Shown: positions 1 through 6,418, numbered from the stretch's first letter. The stretch: DNA of 8,874 nt from Thermoplasmata archaeon (GCA_021161135.1 JAGHBD010000154.1:1-8874); one strand, 5' to 3'. A program made the numbers and translations. The notes: a model not told the origin generated them from the sequence alone.

Positions 1-62
1 ATTTTTGCCTTAAAAGATGAATGGGGCCTGTTTTTGAGCAATATTTTATTCAATTCTTTCAT
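1..62 (-). CDS. Possible start of a leftward gene, cut by the left window edge
   Basis: An ATG at 62-60 on the minus strand opens a frame with no stop up to the window edge (20 codons, beginning MKELNKILLK, then NRPHSSFKAK). It is Lys-rich and uses AAA, ATA and AGG codons, as the confident genes here do. A short AAAGGAA sits just before the ATG, and an AT-rich stretch at 94-108 could serve as a divergent promoter. No function can be assigned from 20 residues. The plus strand is also open in frame 1 from base 1 to a TAA at 97-99 (32 codons, hydrophobic with a basic end). That reading would make this the tail of a rightward membrane protein instead. It uses CGA for Arg twice, a codon unlike the neighbours, so I slightly prefer the minus reading. 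Confidence 0.3.
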   Translation of the reverse strand, partial: MKELNKILLKNRPHSSFKAK

Positions 63-84
63 TTCCTTTATGCTTGTGAAAATA

Positions 85-95
85 CGAAAATTTCG
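85..95. promoter_or_regulatory. Short inverted repeat upstream of the first gene's TATA box
   Basis: CGAAA and TTTCG flank one A, forming an 11-base near-palindrome that ends about six bases before the TATA-like element of the gene at 129. It could be a binding site for a small dimeric regulator or an extended BRE region. It is short enough to occur by chance. Confidence 0.25.
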
Positions 96-110
96 ATAAA
101 CTAATATACA
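96..110 (+). promoter_or_regulatory. TATA-like promoter of the DUF4870-type gene
   Basis: The AT-rich element CTAATATA (101-108) is centred about 25 bases before the ATG at 129. The bases just before the ATG are pyrimidine-rich (TTTCCCCCT) with no Shine-Dalgarno sequence. This spacing fits an archaeal leaderless transcript starting at or next to the ATG. Confidence 0.55.
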
Positions 111-128
111 CTTTTTACCTTTCCCCCT

Positions 129-476
129 ATGGCGAAAACATCCTTAGGACTTGAGGAAAATATTGAGGGAGCGCTTTGCTATCTGCTTGGATGGCTCACA
201 GGCATAGTATTCTATCTACTTGAAAAAGACAATAAATTCGTGAGATTCCATGCAAAGCAATCGATTCTGACTTTCTTTCCGCTTTGGATACTATCAATAA
301 TTCTCGGCGGATGGTGGGGGCTGCTGTGGTGGCATGCATGGTTCTTCTTATGGTGGATTTCATGGCTCATATGGCTAGTGATGTTCATACTCTGGATTGT
401 TCTAATGATAAAAGCTTATCAGGGAGAAATGTTCAAATTGCCAATTGTTGGAGATATTGCGGAGAAGGGCTTATAA
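129..476 (+). CDS. Small polytopic membrane protein, DUF4870 / UPF0132 (Tic20-like) family
   Basis: A 115-residue integral membrane protein. I recognise the family from the N-terminal motif SLGLEENIEGALCYLLGWLTG, the signature LEKDNKFVRFHAKQSI (residues 31-46) and the C-terminal MIKAYQGEMFKLPIVGDIAE. These are hallmarks of the archaeal and bacterial DUF4870 / UPF0132 proteins, whose function is not established. Hydrophobic segments lie at about 15-31, 46-61 and 70-94, giving three or so TM helices and the usual compact length. The odd feature is tryptophan: 12 of 115 residues, 10 of them between residues 62 and 89 (GGWWGLLWWHAWFFLWW). The ATG at 129 is well supported by the TATA box about 25 bases upstream and by the conserved N-terminus starting right after it. 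The gene stands alone on this strand and converges on argS with no intergenic bases. Confidence is high for the family and nil for a biochemical role. Confidence 0.9.
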   Translation: MAKTSLGLEENIEGALCYLLGWLTGIVFYLLEKDNKFVRFHAKQSILTFFPLWILSIILGGWWGLLWWHAWFFLWWISWLIWLVMFILWIVLMIKAYQGEMFKLPIVGDIAEKGL

Positions 477-2165
477 TTACATCTCCTCCAAAGCTTCGAT
501 ACCAAGTATAGTCAAGCAATTACATATAACTTGGCGAGTTGCATTTACTAGCGCTAGCCTCTCTTTCTCTTTTTCACTTCCTATAACCCTGCAATCTCTA
601 TAAAATGCATTAAATGCGGAGGCGAGTTCATATACATACTCTGCGATCGCTGATGGATTTCTTGCTTTTATGCTTTCTTTGACAATTTCGGGAAATGTCG
701 CCAGCATTTTAATCAGTGCTATCTCACTCTCATGCTCATATTCTGGTTGCTCACATCCTTCATAGCGAACTTTTCTTAAGATGGAGCAACACCTTGCATG
801 AGCATACTGGATGAATGGCGCTGACTGCCCTTCAAAATTTAGAGCTTCCTCCCATTTGAACACAATGGGCTTCTCAGGCCTTACCTTGATTATATTATAT
901 CTTATTGCTCCTGTGCCGACGCTCCTCGCTATATAATCTATATTCGGTAGCTCCCCCCTTCTTTTTATTACCTCTCGCTTCGCCCTCTCTATCGCCTCCT
1001 CTATCAAATCATCGAGATAGACAACTCTGCCTTTCCTTGTTGACATTCTTCCTTCTGGAAGAGAAACGAAGGAGTAGAATATTACTTCTGGCGTTTTTTT
1101 GTTCAGGAGTTTTAAGGCTATTTCCACAAATTTTGCCTCCAGTTTGTGGTCCTCGCCCAACACATTTATCATTTTATCTGCTCGCTCCCCCTTCCATATA
1201 TGATATGCTACATCTCTTGTTGCATACAGGGATGTGCCGTCACTTCTTGTAATGTAAAATTTTTTATCCCTTCCATGAATGCCAAATTCCTCAAGATCCA
1301 GATATATTGCCTTTCCTTCTTTACCGGCATAAGGAAGTTTCTGTAACTCCTGAATAACTCTCTCCACACTCCCGTCAAGCACAAATTTTGATTCTTCAAC
1401 AAATTCATCTATTCTTATATTCAGCATTTCAAGGCTTTGAAGAATGCCATTCAATACTCGCGTATATATACCTTTCAACTCAGCAAGTATCTTTTTGTTT
1501 CCCCTTTCACATTCCTTGATTATTTCTTCAATTTCTTTCCTCACTTTCTCATTTTCTTCCATCAGCTTTGCTGCCTCCTGATAATATACGACGTATTTGT
1601 GATCATCTTTATCATGTTTTACATCGATTTTTAAATTTTTGACCCCCCAGAAGAGGATAGCCACTTGCTTTCCCATATCATCTACATAATACTGCGTAAC
1701 TACATCATAGCCTCCGAATTTAAGCAACCTCGCTATTGTATCTCCAATTATTGGGTTTCTGGCCCGCCCCACATGCAATGGACCATTTGGATTAGCAGAT
1801 GTATGCTCAACGATCACCTTCACCTTCTTCTTCGATTGCTTTCCGTAGTCATCTCCCATTTCCTCGATGAGCCGTATTGTTTCCCTCGTCAATTTACGAA
1901 TATCTATGAAAAAATTTACATAACCTTTTACTGCCTCCACCTTTTCTATCCACTCCCCTTTCCTTATTTTCCTCGCAATTTCCTCCGCTATCTCCACAGG
2001 GTTTCTCTTGAGTATTTTGGAGAGAGGAAAGCAAGGAAATGCGAGATCCGCTATCCCTTTTGGCTTTTCCAGTTTTATCTCTTCCTCTATATCATAAGCT
2101 ACCCTTAACACTTCTTTTATTGCCTCTTTTACCTCCTCCTCAAATTTTTCGTATGGATATTTCAT
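477..2165 (-). CDS. argS: Arginyl-tRNA synthetase (class I)
   Basis: Cytoplasmic enzyme that charges tRNA-Arg with arginine using ATP. With the start at 2165 the product has 562 residues, the normal length for ArgS. An N-terminal Add-type tRNA-binding domain covers about 1-90 (KPKGIADLAFPCF at 34-46, VKGYVNFFI at 79-87). The class I catalytic core follows, with ANPNGPLHVGRARNPIIGD at 124-142, in which HVGR is the HIGH motif. Further core blocks are YYVDDMGKQVA (159-169), TSLYATRDVAY (311-321) and MSTRKG (374-379), the KMSKS-type loop. The DALR-type anticodon-binding domain carries QYAHAR (453-458), and the protein ends LGIEALEEM, typical of the family. The start was chosen because the ATG at 2165-2163 overlaps the TGA of the upstream peptidase-like gene as ATGA, suggesting coupled translation. 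A GTG three codons upstream (2174-2172) is the alternative and would give 565 residues. No strong Shine-Dalgarno sequence precedes it. The gene has no promoter of its own in the overlap, so it probably depends on the upstream gene's transcript, unless a promoter lies inside that gene. Confidence 0.98.
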   Translation of the reverse strand: MKYPYEKFEEEVKEAIKEVLRVAYDIEEEIKLEKPKGIADLAFPCFPLSKILKRNPVEIAEEIARKIRKGEWIEKVEAVKGYVNFFIDIRKLTRETIRLIEEMGDDYGKQSKKKVKVIVEHTSANPNGPLHVGRARNPIIGDTIARLLKFGGYDVVTQYYVDDMGKQVAILFWGVKNLKIDVKHDKDDHKYVVYYQEAAKLMEENEKVRKEIEEIIKECERGNKKILAELKGIYTRVLNGILQSLEMLNIRIDEFVEESKFVLDGSVERVIQELQKLPYAGKEGKAIYLDLEEFGIHGRDKKFYITRSDGTSLYATRDVAYHIWKGERADKMINVLGEDHKLEAKFVEIALKLLNKKTPEVIFYSFVSLPEGRMSTRKGRVVYLDDLIEEAIERAKREVIKRRGELPNIDYIARSVGTGAIRYNIIKVRPEKPIVFKWEEALNFEGQSAPFIQYAHARCCSILRKVRYEGCEQPEYEHESEIALIKMLATFPEIVKESIKARNPSAIAEYVYELASAFNAFYRDCRVIGSEKEKERLALVNATRQVICNCLTILGIEALEEM

Positions 2166-4828
2166 GGATTCCACGGGTTAAAAGCGGGATCACCATATAA
2201 ATTGAATTCATGAAGGCAATGATATTTCTTGTCCAGATATTTTCCATATTCAAATTTTGGATTCAGCGATTCATAAATTTCTTTGTCAATTATCCAACAA
2301 TCACTGCTTATTAAAGGAGGTGTCCACATGAAAGTTGAATTTGCATCCTTTGGCAAATATTTATTTTTGGCATTTCTCAGAGCCATTCCAGTTGTACTAT
2401 CGTTTTGTATCAAATCAAGGATGAAATCCTCCGCCACCACTGCACCAAAGTGTGGCTCGGGATATTTTCCATGGAGTTTAAGATTGAGTGTTGCATTTAT
2501 AAAGCCCCATAGTCCAAAGCCATCAAATATTAGCCCTGGCTCCAAATAGCCAGGGTCAGCGGTAACGCGAGTTGCCCCTATATATCCATTCATCCCTGCA
2601 TGAAGATATGCTTGGCTTAAACAGTTTTCCGGCGCCAGTCCGTCTATCCTGCCTGTTATGCAGCTTTCAACGAATATTATACCCGGACCAAAGTCCATTT
2701 TATATACATTCCTTACATAATATGCTCCCTTACTGCTCAATCCACTCCCCATCGGATAAAAGCGGGAAAGAGTTGTGAAGGGCGGGAAGCCGCGGGCATC
2801 CATTAACACATCGCCAGATTCATACAGGAAATAGAAGCCATGATTGAAAACGAATATTATATTGCTCTCCTCCTGATATTTTCCTCCTTTCACCACTTTA
2901 TTTCCACTAATTGCCTCATAGAAGCGAGGAAAGAGGAAATATTTTCTTCCATATCTTGCCAGATCATCAAAGCCTTCTCGTTGCGAGGCAAGCAAATGGG
3001 TTCGTTTAACATTGAAGCCACCACTCTCTAAGTCGTGGCAAAGTCGCAAATTTATGAAAAAGCTTTCCCCACTGGGCCATTTGGTCGGATCATTGGTTCC
3101 AAGAAGAAGATTGGACAGGGTTGTGATAACTGGAATCCACTGGAACTCTAAGCCGCAGCCTGTCTGCACTGTAGCATTATTCTTCCACTCGCCCAATACA
3201 TCGATAATTTTTTCATAAAATATTGTTCTGGCTATTAAGGCGGAGACATCTTCAGCATCATAACCAGTTATTCTTCCAACAGCGTTTTCTTGGAAAGGAT
3301 AATATGTAAAGGTATCATTTTCTGTGTCATCTAGCCTGACATCTACATCTCCATAAATATAATCTCCTGGTACGCCCCATCCTGCTATATAACCATCATC
3401 TGGATTTTTGTAATAATACATGGGTACCATTGTTGCATCGGCCATAATTGCAATGTAAATTGGGTTTTTTCTGTAATGTTGCCATATAGTTTTCAAATCA
3501 TCTGGTAAATCTGCTATTCTGGCAAGGAGCTCATTAAGCTCTTCATGTATTTTCATAACATGCTCGTTGCATTCATCCCTTATATATGGATTATCTCCTG
3601 GCTGACTCATTCCTTTTTCGCCAGCAAATGAAAAATCGGCAGATGCCCATACTATTCCATGGCGATAGGCGGCAAGATAGGCAGCGAGAGAAGAAAGACT
3701 TTCCATTAGAGGATCGATAGGAGAATCTATTTCCTCCACCTTTATCTTTAGTTCATATTCTCCTTCAACATCTGCAAACCATCTTCCCATTACCCTCGCC
3801 TTATATACGCCAGGGCTATCACCGACAATAAACTCATAATTTACCTTATCAAGCACTATATCACCACTCTCATCATATTCTGCCAGCCCGGCGCCTGTGG
3901 CGGTATAAATGAGAGGTATTCCATCTGGGGAAAGAATCATAAGGAAAATGTCATCTCCAAGCTCCTTAACATTTTCTGAGTTGAGATTGAACAATTCTAT
4001 TTTTATTCTGGCATATTTGTAATTTGGCACTTCAAACTCATGCATGCCAAAAAATTGCCTCGTAAGCACACCATGAAGCGATTGAGCGGGAAGAATTGCC
4101 AGAGAACCTGTTTTCCCTCTGAAATTGTATTCTACGCTGCTCAGCACTTCTGGCTTTCTTATATCCTCTGGATTTGTAATAACTATGTAGCCAACATTTC
4201 CAAATCTTTCCTTTACGTAATCTATAACGTAATCTCTCGCTTCCTCACCACTCTCAAATTTTATTACATTTCCATATCCTTCTATATCTCCACAAACATA
4301 CGTCGCCCTAACTCCAAGTTGCTTCAATGTTGTCATAATTTGTTGGAGCTCGTTGGCAACAAAAACTGGAATGCCTTTATAACTTGCGAGAGGAAGCAAA
4401 TTGACAGCTATTGAATAACCATTTAAATCATTCTTAACTATTATTGCTTCACTTGCCCTATTCCATATTTGCTCTGCAATTTCAATGCTTGCTTCAACAA
4501 CATCCTTATTTTCTATAATTATTGCCTCGCTATCTCTCAAGCCATACATTTCTTTAAATCGTATGATTGCATCGGAAGGATTTGAAAAATTTTCAACAAG
4601 AAGTGGCTTAACATGCTGGTTGTTGTATTCATCATAATATAAGGCTACAGGGGTGGCTATTAAAGCATAGAAGGGATTTTCCTTGCTTGCTATTACCGGC
4701 ATCGCCTCCCCTCTGTCAACGCTGCATGTATAATTTATCTTTGCATTATTGGTAAGTTGTGTCTGGCTGGCAAAGACAGGCAGCAGAATAAAAACAAGGA
4801 TAGCAGCAATAAGTTTTTTCACTTTCAT
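2162..4828 (-). CDS. Secreted peptidase C25 (gingipain-like, clan CD) family protein
   Basis: An 888-residue exported protein. Residues 1-20 form a signal peptide (MKVKK, hydrophobic core, VFA|SQ). Residues about 93-185 alternate EAIIIEN and EAIIVKN strands with helices, ending LGVRATYVCGDIEG, and resemble a cell-wall-binding-repeat-2-like or Rossmann-type module. About 260-365 looks like a beta-sandwich. The C25-like part covers about 390-888. Its candidate catalytic dyad is His663-Gly664 in NIIFVFNHGF and Cys723 in GIIFVESCITG. Each follows a hydrophobic strand, as in clan CD enzymes. YLHAGMNGYIGATR (741-754) and the terminal FNLYGDPAF (875-883) match C25 C25-type ends. The family hydrolyses peptide bonds with a Cys nucleophile. 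Activity and specificity here are inferred. No C-terminal anchor or sorting domain is visible, so attachment, if any, would be through the N-terminal module. It is the first gene of a leftward unit with argS (ATGA overlap). A candidate TATA element lies at 4849-4857, centred 25 bases before the ATG. The reading frame is intact. Confidence 0.85.
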   Translation of the reverse strand: MKVKKLIAAILVFILLPVFASQTQLTNNAKINYTCSVDRGEAMPVIASKENPFYALIATPVALYYDEYNNQHVKPLLVENFSNPSDAIIRFKEMYGLRDSEAIIIENKDVVEASIEIAEQIWNRASEAIIVKNDLNGYSIAVNLLPLASYKGIPVFVANELQQIMTTLKQLGVRATYVCGDIEGYGNVIKFESGEEARDYVIDYVKERFGNVGYIVITNPEDIRKPEVLSSVEYNFRGKTGSLAILPAQSLHGVLTRQFFGMHEFEVPNYKYARIKIELFNLNSENVKELGDDIFLMILSPDGIPLIYTATGAGLAEYDESGDIVLDKVNYEFIVGDSPGVYKARVMGRWFADVEGEYELKIKVEEIDSPIDPLMESLSSLAAYLAAYRHGIVWASADFSFAGEKGMSQPGDNPYIRDECNEHVMKIHEELNELLARIADLPDDLKTIWQHYRKNPIYIAIMADATMVPMYYYKNPDDGYIAGWGVPGDYIYGDVDVRLDDTENDTFTYYPFQENAVGRITGYDAEDVSALIARTIFYEKIIDVLGEWKNNATVQTGCGLEFQWIPVITTLSNLLLGTNDPTKWPSGESFFINLRLCHDLESGGFNVKRTHLLASQREGFDDLARYGRKYFLFPRFYEAISGNKVVKGGKYQEESNIIFVFNHGFYFLYESGDVLMDARGFPPFTTLSRFYPMGSGLSSKGAYYVRNVYKMDFGPGIIFVESCITGRIDGLAPENCLSQAYLHAGMNGYIGATRVTADPGYLEPGLIFDGFGLWGFINATLNLKLHGKYPEPHFGAVVAEDFILDLIQNDSTTGMALRNAKNKYLPKDANSTFMWTPPLISSDCWIIDKEIYESLNPKFEYGKYLDKKYHCLHEFNLYGDPAFNPWNP

Positions 4829-4848
4829 GTAAGTATATAAGGCGGAGG

Positions 4849-4857
4849 TTAATAATT
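4849..4857 (-). promoter_or_regulatory. TATA-like promoter of the C25-like gene and argS unit
   Basis: On the minus strand AATTATTAA is centred about 25 bases before the ATG at 4828, the spacing expected for a leaderless archaeal transcript. A stronger-looking TTATATAC at 4833-4840 lies only 5-12 bases before the ATG. It would place initiation inside the coding region, so I do not choose it. Confidence 0.45.
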
Positions 4858-4881
4858 TTGCTTTTGCTCCAAAAAAGGCGG

Positions 4882-4895
4882 AAAAGTAATTATAT
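4882..4895 (+). promoter_or_regulatory. BRE/TATA-like promoter of the MFS gene
   Basis: A purine-rich GGCGGAAAAG (a plausible BRE) runs directly into TAATTATA at 4887-4894, about 22 bases before the ATG at 4913. The bases before the ATG are TTTTCCTTC with no Shine-Dalgarno sequence, again fitting a leaderless message. It lies in the same 84-base divergent region as the leftward promoter. Confidence 0.5.
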
Positions 4896-4912
4896 GGTGC
4901 ATATTTTCCTTC

Positions 4913-6058
4913 ATGGAAAAACTTTCCAGGGACATTTTCCTGCTCGGTATCATAAGTTTTTTCGCCGACGCAAGTAGCGAGGCAATAATGCCCATTCTTC
5001 CCTTTTTTATCGCCGCTTTAGGAGGAGGAGGGATAGCCCTGGGAGCAATAGCTGGAATAGGTGATGGCATAGCGAGCCTGTCAAAAATATTCTCTGGCGT
5101 GATGTCAGATAAACTCGGCAGGAGACGTATTTTCATTGCCTCTGGCTATAGCCTTTCTGCCATTGCAAAAACATTCTTTCCTTTATCTGCCCAATGGTGG
5201 CATCTCGTGCTCTTGAGGGGCATCGAAAGAATAGGAAAGGGCATCAGAGGGGCGCCTCGCGATGCCCTTATTGGAGATTTATATAAGGAGAGAAGGGGGG
5301 AGGCATATGGCATACACCGTGCTTTGGATACTGCGGGAGCCATCGTTGGAAGCTTTCTCGCCTTTTTCCTATTCTGGCTTTTCAGGGTGGAAATAAAAAC
5401 CATACTTATTATAGCTGCTGCGATAGCCTTTCTTGCAATTCCCCCTATATTTTTTGTGAGAGAAATAAAATTCAGCCGGAAAAGGGAGGCGATGCCCCCC
5501 TCGCCTGAGCTAAAGAAATTCACAGCAATCGCCACTCTCTTTTCCTTAGGAAATTTCAGCTATATGTTTTTGCTGTGGAGAATAGGAGGAGATTTTTCCT
5601 ATGAAAAAATCTCATATGCTATACTCGTGTATGCATTCTTCAACATAATATATGCGGCTCTCGCCCCATATTTTGGAAAACTGTCGGACAAAATGGGTAG
5701 GAAAATAGTCATAACATTTGGTTACATAACCTTTACATTCCTCTGCTTTGGTTTCGTATTTATAACAAATTTTTCTGGCATCCTTTTCTATGCTCTCGCC
5801 ACCCTATTATTTTTTGCATATGGGCTATTCTTTGCTCTTGTTGAGGGCAACCAAAAGGCTTTTGTATCCGATTTAAGCAAATATAAAGGCACGGGGCAGG
5901 GAATTTTTCAGGCAAGCATTGGTTTGGCGACGATACCAGCAAATCTAATAGCTGGCTTCCTGTGGGATTTAATGCCCGAACTCACTTTTCTTTATGGCTC
6001 TATCCTCTCTCTAATGGCTGCTATACTCCTTTCATCATGGGAAATCGAAAAAAGTTAA
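4913..6058 (+). CDS. Major facilitator superfamily (MFS) transporter
   Basis: A 381-residue polytopic membrane transporter. Residues 10-45 form TM1 with the charged signature FFADASSEAIMPILPFF. The loop between TM2 and TM3 carries the MFS motif A, GVMSDKLGRRR (62-72). A strongly conserved loop ERIGKGIRGAPRDALIGD lies at 105-122, typical of a prokaryotic MFS subgroup annotated only as permeases. A basic cytoplasmic linker at about 182-205 separates the two halves. The second half repeats motif A as GKLSDKMGRKI (255-265), and hydrophobic segments continue to 375, consistent with 12 TM helices in a compact protein. Family members act by proton- or solute-coupled transport. The substrate cannot be read from sequence, so efflux or uptake is open. 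The ATG at 4913 is supported by the upstream TATA element and by the position of TM1. It is divergent from the C25-like gene and directly upstream of tRNA-Cys, and no partner gene suggests a substrate. Confidence 0.93.
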   Translation: MEKLSRDIFLLGIISFFADASSEAIMPILPFFIAALGGGGIALGAIAGIGDGIASLSKIFSGVMSDKLGRRRIFIASGYSLSAIAKTFFPLSAQWWHLVLLRGIERIGKGIRGAPRDALIGDLYKERRGEAYGIHRALDTAGAIVGSFLAFFLFWLFRVEIKTILIIAAAIAFLAIPPIFFVREIKFSRKREAMPPSPELKKFTAIATLFSLGNFSYMFLLWRIGGDFSYEKISYAILVYAFFNIIYAALAPYFGKLSDKMGRKIVITFGYITFTFLCFGFVFITNFSGILFYALATLLFFAYGLFFALVEGNQKAFVSDLSKYKGTGQGIFQASIGLATIPANLIAGFLWDLMPELTFLYGSILSLMAAILLSSWEIEKS

Positions 6059-6061
6059 AAA
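6053..6061 (+). promoter_or_regulatory. Likely TATA element of tRNA-Cys, overlapping the MFS stop codon
   Basis: AGTTAAAAA lies 22-30 bases before the first base of the mature tRNA, where an archaeal TATA box is expected. The MFS stop codon TAA (6056-6058) is inside it, so the last MFS codons and the tRNA promoter share bases. The assignment rests on position and AT content only. Confidence 0.4.
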
Positions 6062-6082
6062 GCTCGCCGCCTTTAACCATAA

Positions 6083-6153
6083 GGGCGGGTCACCTAGAGG
6101 CCGGGTGGCGGACTGCAGATCCGCATACGCGGGTTCAAATCCCGCCCCGCCCT
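6083..6153 (+). tRNA. tRNA-Cys (anticodon GCA)
   Basis: A complete cloverleaf without an intron. The acceptor stem is GGGCGGG (6083-6089) paired with CCCGCCC (6146-6152), all seven pairs perfect. The D arm is ACC/GGT with loop TAGAGGCCG. The anticodon stem is GCGGA/TCCGC with loop CTGCAGA, and the anticodon GCA is at 6115-6117. The variable loop is four bases (ATAC), and the T arm is GCGGG/CCCGC with loop TTCAAAT. The discriminator base is U (6153), the identity element of tRNA-Cys. CCA is not encoded (TCT follows), so CCA is added after transcription. The stems are almost all G-C although the surrounding genes are AT-rich, which suits a thermophile but does not prove one. The gene starts 25 bases after the MFS stop. 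Confidence 0.97.
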
Positions 6154-6183
6154 CTAAACATCAAAAAAAGAGGAGGGGGAGGA

Positions 6184-6258
6184 ATGCCACCAGCCTGTGC
6201 CCACCTTAGGGCTCTTTATTTACAGGCTTTCTTGATAATAAATTTACATGGAGTATAA
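6184..6258 (+). CDS. Candidate 24-residue mini-ORF with a strong Shine-Dalgarno sequence
   Basis: ATG at 6184 runs 24 codons (MPPACAHLRALYLQAFLIIN, then LHGV) to a TAA at 6256-6258. A purine tract with GGAGG (6172-6176) precedes it at suitable spacing. This contrasts with the main genes of the window, which look leaderless. The hairpin at 6192-6228 lies inside it. Nothing else supports translation, the peptide matches no family I know, and purine runs of this kind occur by chance. It could equally be non-coding RNA. Confidence 0.18.
   Translation: MPPACAHLRALYLQAFLIINLHGV
6192..6228 (+). other. Bulged hairpin downstream of tRNA-Cys
   Basis: AGCCTGT (6192-6198) pairs perfectly with ACAGGCT (6222-6228). 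Inside it GCCC (6199-6202) pairs with GGGC (6209-6212) around the loop ACCTTA, leaving a nine-base bulge (TCTTTATTT) on the 3' side. The 5' strand is continuous for 11 pairs. It is followed by TTCTTG, a weak T run, so it could end the tRNA transcript or be part of a small RNA. As an archaeal terminator it is atypical, because those usually need only a T tract. Confidence 0.45.
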
Positions 6259-6388
6259 AAAGTGGTGGAGGGGGTATATACCATTATATAAAATTTTCGG
6301 TGAAGGTGAAGGTAAAAGGAAACATGTGCTATGTTGGGGCTATGAGTATGGGTATCTTTTGAAATTCAAACATATTTTTTAACAAAAT

Positions 6389-6397
6389 CTATATAAG
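6389..6397 (+). promoter_or_regulatory. TATA box of the NEW3/CARDB gene
   Basis: CTATATAAG is centred 26 bases before the ATG at 6419, with an A-rich ACAAAAT just upstream as a possible BRE. It is the clearest promoter in the window. The bases before the ATG (TTATTTCCTTTTAT) lack a Shine-Dalgarno sequence, so the message is probably leaderless. Confidence 0.7.
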
Positions 6398-6418
6398 GAT
6401 TCGGTTATTTCCTTTTAT

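Larger units (their letters stand above)
6154..6418 (+). other. Spacer between tRNA-Cys and the NEW3/CARDB gene
   Basis: This 265-base stretch has no convincing gene. It holds a purine run with a strong Shine-Dalgarno look (GAGGAGGGGGAGGA, 6169-6182) followed by an ATG at 6184 opening 24 codons. A bulged hairpin lies at 6192-6228. TATA-like boxes occur at 6254-6260, 6273-6282 (palindrome GGTATATACC) and 6285-6293. There is also a duplicated GGTGAA near 6299-6312 and a 12-codon ORF (6324-6362). The final 35 bases are the promoter of the next gene. It may encode a small RNA or be decayed sequence. Confidence 0.5.

Noticed and set aside
1..99. Plus-strand open frame from the left edge to a TAA at 97-99 (32 codons, hydrophobic)
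   Set aside because: It could be the tail of a membrane protein, but it uses CGA for Arg twice, unlike the neighbours, and overlaps an equally open minus-strand start. Not enough sequence to decide.
905..2108. Several plus-strand open frames opposite argS
   Set aside because: They lie antisense to a gene with all ArgS motifs intact, have low-complexity Leu/Ser/Phe-rich translations and no promoter or start signal.
2283..4414. Plus-strand open frames opposite the C25-like gene
   Set aside because: Shadows of a long intact reading frame with a signal peptide and family motifs. Their translations show no domain I recognise.
2162..4828. Idea that the peptidase cleaves after Arg and so is functionally tied to argS
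   Set aside because: Arg specificity is a property of some C25 enzymes only. No specificity-determining residue can be identified here.
6184..6240. Hairpin as the end of an IS200/IS605-type element
   Set aside because: There is no transposase, no TnpB-like fragment and no matching second end in the window.
5962..6258. A 98-codon frame spanning the MFS end, the tRNA and the spacer
   Set aside because: It crosses a complete tRNA and the end of a real gene in another frame. Only its last 24 codons after a Shine-Dalgarno tract are kept, as a weak candidate.
6299..6318. Short direct repeat GGTGAA in tandem
   Set aside because: Only two six-base units in a purine-rich stretch. Likely chance.
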